Source: Helicobacteraceae bacterium (GTDB lineage: Bacteria > Campylobacterota > Campylobacteria > Campylobacterales > Sulfurimonadaceae). Taken from it: a DNA stretch of 16,180 bases. A program made the translations under genes and the position numbers. Below the pieces are notes generated by a model. It had not been told where the DNA came from and made no database searches. It saw only the letters and a program-made list of their open reading frames with translations. Below are positions 1 to 6,860 of this stretch, piece by piece. Where the stretch lies: NCBI GenBank assembly GCA_027068615.1, contig JAMOQV010000174.1:1-16180 (forward strand). Reading direction: 5' to 3'. How positions within the stretch are numbered: position 1 is the stretch's first letter; every line of letters starts with the position of its first letter.

Positions 1-378
1 GTTGTATATATGTTTGGTAGAGTTGCTGATGTTGGACTTACAAAAATACCTTTAGTTGATGGTAAATTAACTCTAATGCAAGCTTTAACTTTAAGTAGAT
101 TTTCTGATGCACAAGAGGTTCATGCAAATTTAAAGACCATTTATATCGTAAGAACAGAGATGGATAGGATAGAGACTTTTGTTGTAAATGCAGAAGAGAT
201 GTTTAGAGGGGATACTGTGCCATTTGAACTTGTAGCAGGAGATGTTATCTATATACCTAAATCAAAATTGGGAACTATCAATACTGTTATTTCAAAAATA
301 TTTCCTACATTACAGCTTATTCATGATAGTTTAACAGATATTCAAATGTATAGAGATGTTATACTAAGAGAAAATTAA
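1..378 (+). CDS. Polysaccharide export outer-membrane protein, SLBB domain (C-terminal part)
   Basis: This is the 3' end of a gene that begins upstream of the window. The reading frame is open from base 1 (gtt gta tat) into the first visible ATG at position 10, so that ATG is internal. The opening residues VVYMFGRVADVG, then a hydrophobic helix (LMQALTLSRF), an Ala-rich turn and the strand IYIVRT, fit an SLBB domain. The later pattern FELVAGDVIYIPKS is the usual end of an SLBB repeat in Wza/KpsD-type export proteins. Such proteins form the outer-membrane or periplasmic channel for capsule or exopolysaccharide. galE starts 23 bases downstream on the same strand, and sugar-nucleotide and lipid-carrier genes follow, which supports an export role. 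The signal peptide and N-terminal export domain lie outside the window. The family is fairly certain; the exact polymer is unknown. Confidence 0.8.
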   Translation, partial: VVYMFGRVADVGLTKIPLVDGKLTLMQALTLSRFSDAQEVHANLKTIYIVRTEMDRIETFVVNAEEMFRGDTVPFELVAGDVIYIPKSKLGTINTVISKIFPTLQLIHDSLTDIQMYRDVILREN

Positions 379-401
379 ATTTAAAATAAAGGTTACATAA
401 A

Positions 402-1436
402 ATGAATATATTAATAACGGGTGGAGCAGGTTATATTGGTTCTCATTTAGCAAAACAACTTCTTGAGTTGACATCTAATAAAATTACAATTTTAGATAAT
501 TTGAGTACTGGTTCTAAAAAAACACTAGATACACTAGCTTCTATAAGAGAGTTTAATTTTATAAAATTGGATTTAAAAGAGTTTGATGATGTATTTAATG
601 TTTTAGATTCAAATAAATTTGATGTTATAGTACATTTTGCAGCTAGTATAGTTGTTCCAGAATCGGTAGAAAATCCATTAAAATATTATATGAATAATAC
701 CGTAAATACTACAAACCTTATAAAATGTGCTACTCAAACAGGTGTTAAAAAGTTTATATTTAGTTCTACTGCTGCAGTTTATGGTGAGCCAAAAGATATG
801 CCTACAAGTGGGATAAATGAAGATTTTCTAACATCTCCAATAAATCCTTATGGTATGAGTAAACTTATGAGTGAAAGAGTTTTACAAGATGCTTCAAAAG
901 CAACTGATAATTTTAAATATGTGATTTTTAGATATTTTAATGTTGCTGGTGCTGATATACATTATGAAAATGATGATTTAAAACCTAGAATAGGGCAGTC
1001 ATTTCCAAAAGCGACACATCTTATTAAGATAGCATCTGAGTGTGCAGTTGGTAAAAGAGAAAAAATGGCTATATTTGGTAATGATTTTGATACTCCTGAC
1101 TCAACAGGTGTTAGGGATTATATTCATGTTGATGATTTGGCTTCTGCTCATATAAATGCTATAGAGTATTTAGATAATAATGAGAGTGATATATTTAATC
1201 TTGGTTATGGAAAAGGTTTTTCTGTAAAAGAGGTTATTGATACAATGAAAACAGTAACAAAAAAAGATTTTGTAGTTGATATAGCTCCACGAAGAGCAGG
1301 GGATCCAGCTATACTTATAGCAGACAATTCAAAGTATAAGCAAAAATTTGCGTATAAAAAAGCACCTTTATTTAACTACGATAATATAGAGTTAATTTGT
1401 AAAAGTACTTATGAGTGGGAAAATCAATTAAACTGA
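402..1436 (+). CDS. galE: UDP-glucose 4-epimerase
   Basis: GalE interconverts UDP-glucose and UDP-galactose (or the N-acetyl forms) in the cytoplasm with bound NAD. This is an extended short-chain dehydrogenase of 344 residues, a normal length for the family. The NAD-binding glycine motif GGAGYIG is at residues 7-13 and the D-N-L-S-T-G strand end at 32-37. The catalytic set is Thr123 (SSTAAVYG), Tyr150 and Lys154 (YGMSK). The hallmark substrate-side motifs RYFNVAGA (177-184) and GVRDYIHVDDLA (236-247) are both present. The start at 402 follows a weak AAGG about 8 bases upstream. It sits directly behind the SLBB export gene and is probably co-transcribed, supplying galactose or GalNAc units for the polymer. 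Its last 13 bases overlap the convergent transferase gene. Whether it acts on plain or N-acetylated sugars cannot be read from sequence. Confidence 0.95.
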   Translation: MNILITGGAGYIGSHLAKQLLELTSNKITILDNLSTGSKKTLDTLASIREFNFIKLDLKEFDDVFNVLDSNKFDVIVHFAASIVVPESVENPLKYYMNNTVNTTNLIKCATQTGVKKFIFSSTAAVYGEPKDMPTSGINEDFLTSPINPYGMSKLMSERVLQDASKATDNFKYVIFRYFNVAGADIHYENDDLKPRIGQSFPKATHLIKIASECAVGKREKMAIFGNDFDTPDSTGVRDYIHVDDLASAHINAIEYLDNNESDIFNLGYGKGFSVKEVIDTMKTVTKKDFVVDIAPRRAGDPAILIADNSKYKQKFAYKKAPLFNYDNIELICKSTYEWENQLN

Positions 1437-1444
1437 TTTTTTTG
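1420..1444. terminator. Candidate terminator between galE and the convergent transferase gene
   Basis: The seven-base arms AAAATCA (1420-1426) and TGATTTT (1434-1440) flank a seven-base spacer and run into further T residues to 1444. The hairpin covers the stop codons of both convergent genes, which overlap here by 13 bases. The stem is AT-only apart from one G-C pair, so folding is weak. A second TGATTTTC at 1444-1451 could form an alternative arm. Confidence 0.3.
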
Positions 1445-2431
1445 ATTTTCAGAACTAGTTAGCATAATAAAAAACAGCATATATGTAGTCATAAATATAC
1501 TTATATTTAAAAAGTCTGAGTTATCTATAAGACTTAATCCTATAAGTGTAAACATAACCTGACTTAGGGCTAGTATATATACTGTTTTTTTACCATCTTT
1601 AGTATGTCTAAATATTTGATGATGTAGGTGTGTTTTATCTGCAACAAATGGAGATTTTTTATTTTTTATACGATTTACCATTACAAATAGTGTATCTAAG
1701 ATAGGTATCCCAGTTAAGAAAAATACAGATGTAGGACTTATATAATCAAGAAGTTTTATAGCTACCATAGCTATGATAAATCCCACAAGTAATGCTCCAT
1801 TGTCTCCTAAAAATATTTTAGCAGGGTGTAAGTTAAACAATAAAAATACAGATATTCCAATAGCTATTATCGATGATAGATATAAAATTGTACTGTCATT
1901 ATGAATAACACCAAGATATATAAAACCTAACAATATAACTAAAGATACACTACCAGCTAAACCATCTAAACCATCTATTAGATTAAGTGCATTAGTAAAG
2001 CCAACTACGGCAAATATTGTAAATGGTATGCTTAGTATTCCAAGTGAAGCTGTAACTGAAAAATATGTTCCCAAAGAGTTGATAGTATATCCATCAAAAA
2101 TAATTAAAATGCTAGAGATAATAATAACAGCAAATTTTGGATAAGGTGAAAGTTCTAATAAGTCATCAAAAATACCAACTGCAAATATTAATACAATGGC
2201 TAAGATACTAAATATATTGTTACTTAAGAAACTAGGGTATAAAAATAAACTTAAAAAGAATATACTAAATATAGCTATCCCTCCAACTTTAGGTGTTGCC
2301 AACTTATGTGAACTTCTGGCATTTGGTATATCCAATAATATATTTTTAGAATTTGCTATCTTAATAAGTTGTTTAATTATAACAACCTCTAATAATGCTA
2401 AAATAACTATTGTTAAAATAGAACTAATCAT
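1424..2431 (-). CDS. MraY/WecA-type undecaprenyl-phosphate sugar-1-phosphate transferase (glycosyltransferase family 4)
   Basis: This integral membrane enzyme transfers a (N-acetyl)hexosamine-1-phosphate from a UDP-sugar to undecaprenyl phosphate, the first membrane step of O-antigen or capsule repeat assembly. The 335 residues form about ten hydrophobic segments. The family's cytoplasmic motifs are all visible: SSHKLATPKVGG (40-51), Asp89-Asp90 in GIFDDL, NLIDGLDG (150-157), FLGDNG (207-212) and the HLHH histidine cluster (268-271). That cluster is typical of the WecA/WbpL/TagO branch rather than MraY. The ATG at 2431 overlaps the stop codon of fcl (ATGA). Its AAAGGAG ribosome site lies inside the fcl coding end, so the two are translationally coupled. 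It is convergent with galE and overlaps it by 13 bases. The sugar specificity is unknown; WecA-like or WbpL-like are both possible. Confidence 0.9.
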   Translation of the reverse strand: MISSILTIVILALLEVVIIKQLIKIANSKNILLDIPNARSSHKLATPKVGGIAIFSIFFLSLFLYPSFLSNNIFSILAIVLIFAVGIFDDLLELSPYPKFAVIIISSILIIFDGYTINSLGTYFSVTASLGILSIPFTIFAVVGFTNALNLIDGLDGLAGSVSLVILLGFIYLGVIHNDSTILYLSSIIAIGISVFLLFNLHPAKIFLGDNGALLVGFIIAMVAIKLLDYISPTSVFFLTGIPILDTLFVMVNRIKNKKSPFVADKTHLHHQIFRHTKDGKKTVYILALSQVMFTLIGLSLIDNSDFLNISIFMTTYMLFFIMLTSSENQKNQFN

Positions 2432-3525
2432 GATTTATCTCCTTTGTTTAGATAATTATTATATACTGATTTTATACCAGTTTTTAGATCTGTTTTTGCT
2501 TTCCAACCTAGAGAGTTTATCTTAGAAATATCTAGGAGTTTTTGAGGTGTTCCATCTGGTTTTTGTTTATCCCATACTATTGTTCCTTCAAATTTAACTA
2601 TCTTTTTTATAAAACTTGCTAACTCTTTGATTGTTATATCTTTACCTGTTCCTATATTTATATGTGTATTTTTAAAACTATTTTTTACGGAATAGCTATT
2701 CATTAAAAATACTAAAGCATCTGCTAAATCATCTACATATAAAAATTCTCTCAATGGTTCGCCACTACCCCAAAGAGATAGTCGTTTGTACTCTATACCA
2801 TATCCTTTAAGCCATTTTATAAGTTCTTTTTCATTTAGCTTAGATGCTTTTATATCATGATGTATGTATAAATCTTTTCTTATGGCTTCTATATTATTTT
2901 GCATAAGAAGTTTACTTAAATGCATTTTTCGAATAAGAGCAGGTAGTACATGTGATTTTTCTAAATCGAAGTTGTCATTATATCCATAAAGGTTTGTTGG
3001 CATTACAGATATAAAGTTAGTTTTGTATTGAGCATTATAACTTTCACACATTTTAATTCCAGCAATTTTAGCTATGGCATAAGGCTCGTTTGTAGGTTCT
3101 AGTTCACCAGTTAAAAGATATTCCTCTTTTATTGGTTGTGGGCATAGTTTTGGATATATGCAACTACTTCCTAAAAATAGTAATTTTTTTACATTATTTA
3201 TATAACATTGATTTATTATATTATTTTGAATTTGTAGATTTTCATAGATAAAATCTGCTCTATATGTATCATTAGCTACTATTCCACCAACTTTTGCTGC
3301 AGCTAAAAAGACATATTTAGGTTTCTCTTTTTTGAAAAAAGAGGAGGTTTCTTCTGTGTTTAATAAGTTTAGTTTAATGTACTTTACATTTGATATATTT
3401 ATATTTTTGGAAGAATGGTAAGATGAGACTATATTTTTATAGTTTGCTTTTATAAGGGCTTTTATAATTGCTTGACCGGTTAAACCAGTACCACCAGCTA
3501 CAAATATTTTATCATCTAAGTTCAT
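2428..3525 (-). CDS. fcl: GDP-L-fucose synthase (epimerase/reductase)
   Basis: Fcl (WcaG) converts GDP-4-keto-6-deoxymannose to GDP-L-fucose using NADPH. It is an extended short-chain dehydrogenase: glycine motif GGTGLTG (11-17), AAAKVGG (75-81), catalytic serines in GSSCIYP (119-125), Tyr149 and Lys153 (YAIAK), His192 (SHVLPALI), and the LREFLYVDDLADA and KPDGTPQKLLD signatures (258-270 and 322-332). At 365 residues it is longer than the roughly 320 of E. coli Fcl. The extra stretch lies around residues 203-247, between the SHVLPALI helix and WGSGEPLRE. It starts a two-gene minus-strand unit with the lipid-carrier transferase. The partner Gmd, which makes the substrate, is not in the window. 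The call is secure; the role of the insertion is unknown. Confidence 0.92.
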   Translation of the reverse strand: MNLDDKIFVAGGTGLTGQAIIKALIKANYKNIVSSYHSSKNINISNVKYIKLNLLNTEETSSFFKKEKPKYVFLAAAKVGGIVANDTYRADFIYENLQIQNNIINQCYINNVKKLLFLGSSCIYPKLCPQPIKEEYLLTGELEPTNEPYAIAKIAGIKMCESYNAQYKTNFISVMPTNLYGYNDNFDLEKSHVLPALIRKMHLSKLLMQNNIEAIRKDLYIHHDIKASKLNEKELIKWLKGYGIEYKRLSLWGSGEPLREFLYVDDLADALVFLMNSYSVKNSFKNTHINIGTGKDITIKELASFIKKIVKFEGTIVWDKQKPDGTPQKLLDISKINSLGWKAKTDLKTGIKSVYNNYLNKGDKS

Positions 3526-3603
3526 TTATTATATTATCCCTTAATTTAATCAAAAACAAACAGCTTATAATCCTATCTTTTTTATTATTAATAAACACTA
3601 AAT

Positions 3604-5205
3604 TTAAATTTTTGATTGTATAGTTATCTTTTTAGCTTCAAAAAGTTCCATAGCTTTTTTAACCATAGGTTCATCTTTTATATCATTTGAATCTATCTCT
3701 TTTACATTATCATCTGTTGTTGAACATCCTGCTACACAAGAAGCTCCTCCACCTATCTCAACATCTTCTATCATAGAAGCTACGATAGGTTCATCTTGCT
3801 TAACTTCTTTTGAACAAGGTGATCCTTTTATCTTTGTTTCAAAACCATATATTTCTCTTACGAGTTGTTTTATAGCACCATAACCGTGTTTTAGAGCTTT
3901 TTTCTCTTCATCATTACTGCAACTTTCCCAAGTTAGTATGTTGTTTTCATAAGATATAAAAGTTACAGTTTTTTCAAAAACTTCACCTAAATTATAGTTT
4001 CTGTCTTTTATTTTATTTATAAGTGTTTCAAAAAGATCTGTTTTTATCTCATCTTTAGGTTTTATAGGTGTATCTTGTATCTCATCTTTTTGTTCTATCT
4101 TTTTTGGTTGTTGTATTGGCATTTGAGATGGTGTTTTTATCTCTTTTTGTAAAGACTCTATCATCTGGTCTATCTCTTTTATTTTTAGAGCTTCAACCAT
4201 TTTGAAAAATACTAATGAAAGTACAAAACTACCATCAGCATTTATACTAAACAGTGATTTTGAATCACTTAGTATTCTAAAAAATCTCTCTATAATAAGT
4301 GTTGAAAACATCGCATCTTGATTGTATAGTTTCTCTTTTAAAAAGGCTATCAATTCATCTATAACCATTTCTGATTCGTAATCTTCTAGTATCTTTGTAT
4401 AGTTTACAAGTTGCTCATAATCTTTGTTAAATACGGCATTAAAAAGTTCAGTTATAAAATTTGGATCAACCAAACCTAGCATATCTGTTACTGTCTTTAC
4501 ATCCACATAGTTTTTAGAGTATATTATCGCTTGGTCAAGTAAAGTTAGTGTATCTCTTAAGCTACCCTTTCCACTTCTTGCTAAAATCTCTAGTGCATTT
4601 AGTTCGTATTTTATATCTTCTTTGTGCATTATGTTTACTAAATGGTCTATGATTTTATTTATAGCTATACTTTTGAAGCGAAAATGTTGAGTTCTACTTA
4701 TGATTGTAGCTGGTAGTTTTAGAGGGTCTGTTGTTGCTAAGATAAACTTAACATAAGATGGTGGTTCTTCTAATGTTTTTAACAAAGCATTAAAAGCTTC
4801 TTTTGTAAGCATATGAACTTCATCTATGATAAATATTTTATATCTTGCTATAGATGGTTTGTATTTTGTTTGTTCTATAAGATGTCTTATATCATCTATC
4901 TTTCTTGAACTAGCTGCATCCATCTCTATGATGTCTATATGGCGATTTTGTATAGCCATAGTACAGTTCTGACAAACTCCACAAGGTTCACTACTAATTC
5001 CTTGTTCACATATAAGAGCCTTGGCAAATATACGAGCAGTGGATGTTTTACCACTCCCTCTTAGACCTGAAAAAAGGTAAGCATGGGACAAGCGGTTAGA
5101 ATTAAGAGATAAAGATAGAGTTTGGGCGATACTTTCTTGACCGATAAGTTCAGTAAAGTTTGTTGGTCTGTATTTTCTAGCTAATACTTCTGATGATGGG
5201 TTCAA
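3604..5205 (-). CDS. dnaX: DNA polymerase III subunit gamma/tau (clamp loader)
   Basis: DnaX is the ATPase core of the clamp loader that places the beta clamp on DNA; its tau tail links polymerase and helicase. Visible are the start motif LARKYRP, Walker A GLRGSGKTS (47-55), a zinc module with Cys66, Cys75, Cys78 and Cys81, Walker B IIDEVH (126-131), the ATTD sensor region (157-160), and SRTQHF (170-175). In that last motif Thr replaces the Cys of the SRC motif. A polar linker from about residue 355 leads to a tau-like tail ending MVKKAMELFEAKKITIQSKI. The start is TTG: it has GGAG eight bases upstream, an in-frame TAA lies a few codons farther up, and no in-frame ATG exists between. Cys490 and Cys494 in the linker are unusual but unexplained. 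The 533 residues suit a full-length tau. Confidence 0.95.
   Translation of the reverse strand: MNPSSEVLARKYRPTNFTELIGQESIAQTLSLSLNSNRLSHAYLFSGLRGSGKTSTARIFAKALICEQGISSEPCGVCQNCTMAIQNRHIDIIEMDAASSRKIDDIRHLIEQTKYKPSIARYKIFIIDEVHMLTKEAFNALLKTLEEPPSYVKFILATTDPLKLPATIISRTQHFRFKSIAINKIIDHLVNIMHKEDIKYELNALEILARSGKGSLRDTLTLLDQAIIYSKNYVDVKTVTDMLGLVDPNFITELFNAVFNKDYEQLVNYTKILEDYESEMVIDELIAFLKEKLYNQDAMFSTLIIERFFRILSDSKSLFSINADGSFVLSLVFFKMVEALKIKEIDQMIESLQKEIKTPSQMPIQQPKKIEQKDEIQDTPIKPKDEIKTDLFETLINKIKDRNYNLGEVFEKTVTFISYENNILTWESCSNDEEKKALKHGYGAIKQLVREIYGFETKIKGSPCSKEVKQDEPIVASMIEDVEIGGGASCVAGCSTTDDNVKEIDSNDIKDEPMVKKAMELFEAKKITIQSKI
4082..4105 (-). promoter_or_regulatory. Candidate programmed -1 frameshift site in dnaX
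   Basis: On the coding (minus) strand the heptamer A AAA AAG lies at 4105-4099, in the frame needed for tandem -1 slippage (codons 367-369, CCA AAA AAG). It is the same heptamer used by E. coli dnaX. After slippage the ribosome would add Asp-Arg-Thr-Lys-Arg and stop at TGA (4084-4082). The product would be about 374 residues: the ATPase and oligomerisation domains without the tau tail. I see no upstream Shine-Dalgarno-like stimulator and no strong stem-loop within 15 bases downstream, so efficiency is uncertain. Confidence 0.4.
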
Positions 5206-5324
5206 CTTTAAGACTCCATAATTTTATTGTGTCATTTTAACATTAATATAGTTAAGTGCTATTGAATATTATAGGAGATTTTAATCATAATAGTGATAAT
5301 ATTTAAAAAATTATAAATTATTGT
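5206..5324. promoter_or_regulatory. Divergent intergenic region between dnaX and the CheX-like gene
   Basis: These 119 AT-rich bases lie between divergent start codons, so promoters for both directions must sit here or nearby. The dnaX side holds GGAG upstream of its TTG. On the plus side there is an AGGAG at about 5273-5277, but it is too far from the first in-frame ATG (5325) to serve it. The reading frame it could serve (GTG at 5293) stops after seven codons. I cannot place a -35/-10 pair with confidence. Confidence 0.3.
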
Positions 5325-5828
5325 ATGGGTATAAATATGGGAAAAAAGCTGTTGAATCTTTCAAAAAAACTTGTTTTACATTTGCCAATTTTTATGGATA
5401 TAGCAGTTGAGACATTGAGCTCATTTACATCATTGGAAGCAAAAAAGAATAAACATGAAATAAAAGAGTTTGATACATCCTTAGAAGGTGATTTTATCAC
5501 TGCTGTTATGCAATTTAAGGGTGATATACATGGTACATTTGTTCTAATAGTACCAAATGATATTGCTATGATCACTATAGAATCTTTACTTGATGAAAAA
5601 GTAGATATAAATGATTTTGATACTTTAAAAGATGGGATAGGGGAATTTTGTAATATTATCACAGGTAGTATAAAAACAGCACTTTCTAAAGATAATATAA
5701 ATATAACTTTTGCTTTACCAAAGACTTATATGTCTTTATCAACTACAAAGGGTGTTGTTGGTGAAGAGAAAGGTCTATGGGTAGATTTAGAACTTTCTAA
5801 AATGCCATTTTATATATTTATTGCATAA
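5325..5828 (+). CDS. CheX-like chemotaxis phosphatase-family protein
   Basis: The 167-residue soluble protein has the CheC/CheX/FliY-family layout. A strand GDFITAVMQFKGDIHGTFVLIVP (55-77) comes first, then a helix and LLDEKVD. The helix DGIGEFCNIITGSIKTALS (103-121) follows, with the Glu107-x-x-Asn110 pair that forms the phosphatase site in CheC and CheX, and then ITFALPKTYMS (127-137). Family members dephosphorylate CheY-P. No chemotaxis genes adjoin it; dnaX is divergent and a thioredoxin gene convergent. The start is uncertain: ATG 5325 lacks a ribosome site, and ATG 5337, four codons later, has only a weak GGGT. The last codons (reading FYIFIA, then stop) fall in a sequence repeated at 7047-7080, so the C-terminus may have been altered by that repeat. 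The family call is good; activity is inferred. Confidence 0.75.
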   Translation: MGINMGKKLLNLSKKLVLHLPIFMDIAVETLSSFTSLEAKKNKHEIKEFDTSLEGDFITAVMQFKGDIHGTFVLIVPNDIAMITIESLLDEKVDINDFDTLKDGIGEFCNIITGSIKTALSKDNINITFALPKTYMSLSTTKGVVGEEKGLWVDLELSKMPFYIFIA

Positions 5829-5836
5829 TTTGGGTT
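5807..5836 (-). repeat. Third copy of the palindromic element's terminal sequence
   Basis: On the minus strand, from 5836 downward, AACCCAAATTATGCAATA is identical for 18 bases to the left end of the element at 6919. The next 12 bases (AATATATAAAAT) match 11 of 12 in the element's right arm after a two-base gap. The copy covers the last codons and stop codon of the CheX-like gene and reaches the stop codon of the convergent thioredoxin gene. No second arm is visible, so it is a solo end or remnant. Confidence 0.6.
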
Positions 5837-6308
5837 AAATTTTATCTGATAATAACATTCTAATATATAGACCAAGTGTACTTGTATAGCCAACTTCACT
5901 AAACACAAGTTTTTTATTTTTATCATATATAAAAGTTGTAGGATAAGCAGATATATTAAATTTTTTTGCTAAATAAGCGTCCTTATCATTTATAAATCTA
6001 AATGTTAGATTTCTTTCTTTCATATAATCTTTTATATCTTTTGTTGAACCTGAATTTACAGCTATGGTTAATACTTCATAGTCTTTTGAAACTCTTTCAA
6101 TATTTTGTGCTTCAAGTTTACAAGTTGGACACCAAGTAGCCCAAAAATGTATCAGTATTGGTTTATTATATGTAAATTGGTAATTAATATCCAATGGTTG
6201 TTTTGTTAAATCTCTTGATTTATAAAAACTAATAACATTAGCAAATATAGTCATAACAACTATAAATAGTACTATCTCTTTAAGATAATATTTGATTTTT
6301 TCTTTCAT
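5835..6308 (-). CDS. Membrane-anchored TlpA/ScsD-like thiol-disulfide oxidoreductase
   Basis: This 157-residue protein has a positively charged N-terminus and one hydrophobic segment (about residues 9-28). That would anchor a periplasmic thioredoxin domain. The active site is WATWCPTCK with Cys60 and Cys63, and the cis-proline loop is AYPTTF with Pro123. The short insert-poor form and the WCPTC sequence resemble the ScsD/TlpA/DsbE group, which handles thiol redox for cytochrome c maturation or copper-stress proteins. It lies divergently from a NosL-like copper-site lipoprotein (63 bases between starts) and tail-to-tail with the CheX-like gene. A link to copper or haem proteins is inference from that context. 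The reductase or oxidase direction cannot be read from sequence. Confidence 0.87.
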   Translation of the reverse strand: MKEKIKYYLKEIVLFIVVMTIFANVISFYKSRDLTKQPLDINYQFTYNKPILIHFWATWCPTCKLEAQNIERVSKDYEVLTIAVNSGSTKDIKDYMKERNLTFRFINDKDAYLAKKFNISAYPTTFIYDKNKKLVFSEVGYTSTLGLYIRMLLSDKI

Positions 6309-6371
6309 AATTTAATACTTTAATAATAATTTATTGCTATTATATTAAAAATTTTAATAAAAAGGTTATAT
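6309..6371. promoter_or_regulatory. Divergent promoter region, thioredoxin gene / NosL-like gene
   Basis: These 63 bases are almost entirely A and T. A dyad ATAATA (6323-6328) / TATTAT (6338-6343) with a nine-base spacer lies centrally, and TATTAT doubles as a plausible -10 for the NosL-like gene. AAAGG at about 6361-6365 is its ribosome site. The close divergent arrangement suggests shared regulation, but in sequence this AT-rich the dyad could be chance. Confidence 0.3.
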
Positions 6372-6860
6372 ATGTTTAAATTATTGCTTATTGGTAGTTT
6401 AGTTTTATCTTTTGTTGGTTGTGTAGGTACAGCTAGTGTTCCAAAAAAGATGTTTCAAAGTGTACCAAAAAAAGATGCTATTTTATTGCAAACTGGTAAA
6501 GATAGACGATATTGTTCTATGTGTGGGATGGATTTGGTAAAATTTTATAAAACAAACCATAGTGCAATAAAAGATTCTAAAGTTTATCAGTATTGTTCTA
6601 TACACTGTTTAGAAGACCATTTAGGGCACGGTGCAACACTTAAAAATCCACAAGTTGTTGATGTGTCTTCTTTAAAGTTTATAAGTATAAAAGATGCTTA
6701 TTATGTTGTTGGAAGTAAAAAAAAGGGAACTATGAGTCGTGTTAGTAAATATGCTTTTGCTAAATTAGAAGATGCTAAAGAGTTTCAAGCTAAAAATGGT
6801 GGTAAAATTATGAGATTTAATGATGCTTTAGAAAGAGCAAAAGAGGACTTTAGATTTTAA
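6372..6860 (+). CDS. NosL-like copper-binding lipoprotein
   Basis: The 162-residue protein starts with a short hydrophobic signal ending in a lipobox-like FVGC (Cys17), so it should be a lipidated envelope protein. The mature part has the NosL signature: CSMCGMDL (Cys48, Cys51, Met53) and YCSIHCLEDH (Cys75, Cys79), then a C-terminal half with ISIKDAYYVVGSKKKGTM and a Phe/Ala-rich stretch. NosL proteins bind Cu(I) and help mature nitrous-oxide reductase. Here no nosZ, nosD, nosF or nosY is nearby, and the partner is a divergent thioredoxin-like gene. Related stand-alone NosL proteins occur widely, so the target may be another copper enzyme. An AAAGG ribosome site six bases upstream supports the start. 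The family is secure; the client is unknown. Confidence 0.85.
   Translation: MFKLLLIGSLVLSFVGCVGTASVPKKMFQSVPKKDAILLQTGKDRRYCSMCGMDLVKFYKTNHSAIKDSKVYQYCSIHCLEDHLGHGATLKNPQVVDVSSLKFISIKDAYYVVGSKKKGTMSRVSKYAFAKLEDAKEFQAKNGGKIMRFNDALERAKEDFRF

Noticed and set aside
2196..2525. Plus-strand open frame of 109 codons opposite the transferase and fcl genes
   Set aside because: It is the shadow of two well-supported minus-strand genes and has no recognisable motif.
3738..3772. Metal-binding site from the Cys490/Cys494 pair in the DnaX linker
   Set aside because: Two cysteines in a low-complexity Gly/Ser linker are too little to support a binding site.
4005..4060. Stem-loop downstream of the dnaX heptamer as frameshift stimulator
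   Set aside because: The only dyad (AAAAAcAGATCTTTTT) is about 60 bases downstream and weak, too far to stimulate slippage.
6315..6345. Fur box in the thioredoxin/NosL intergenic region
   Set aside because: The dyad consists only of A/T runs and lacks the GATAAT-type pattern; it cannot be told from background.
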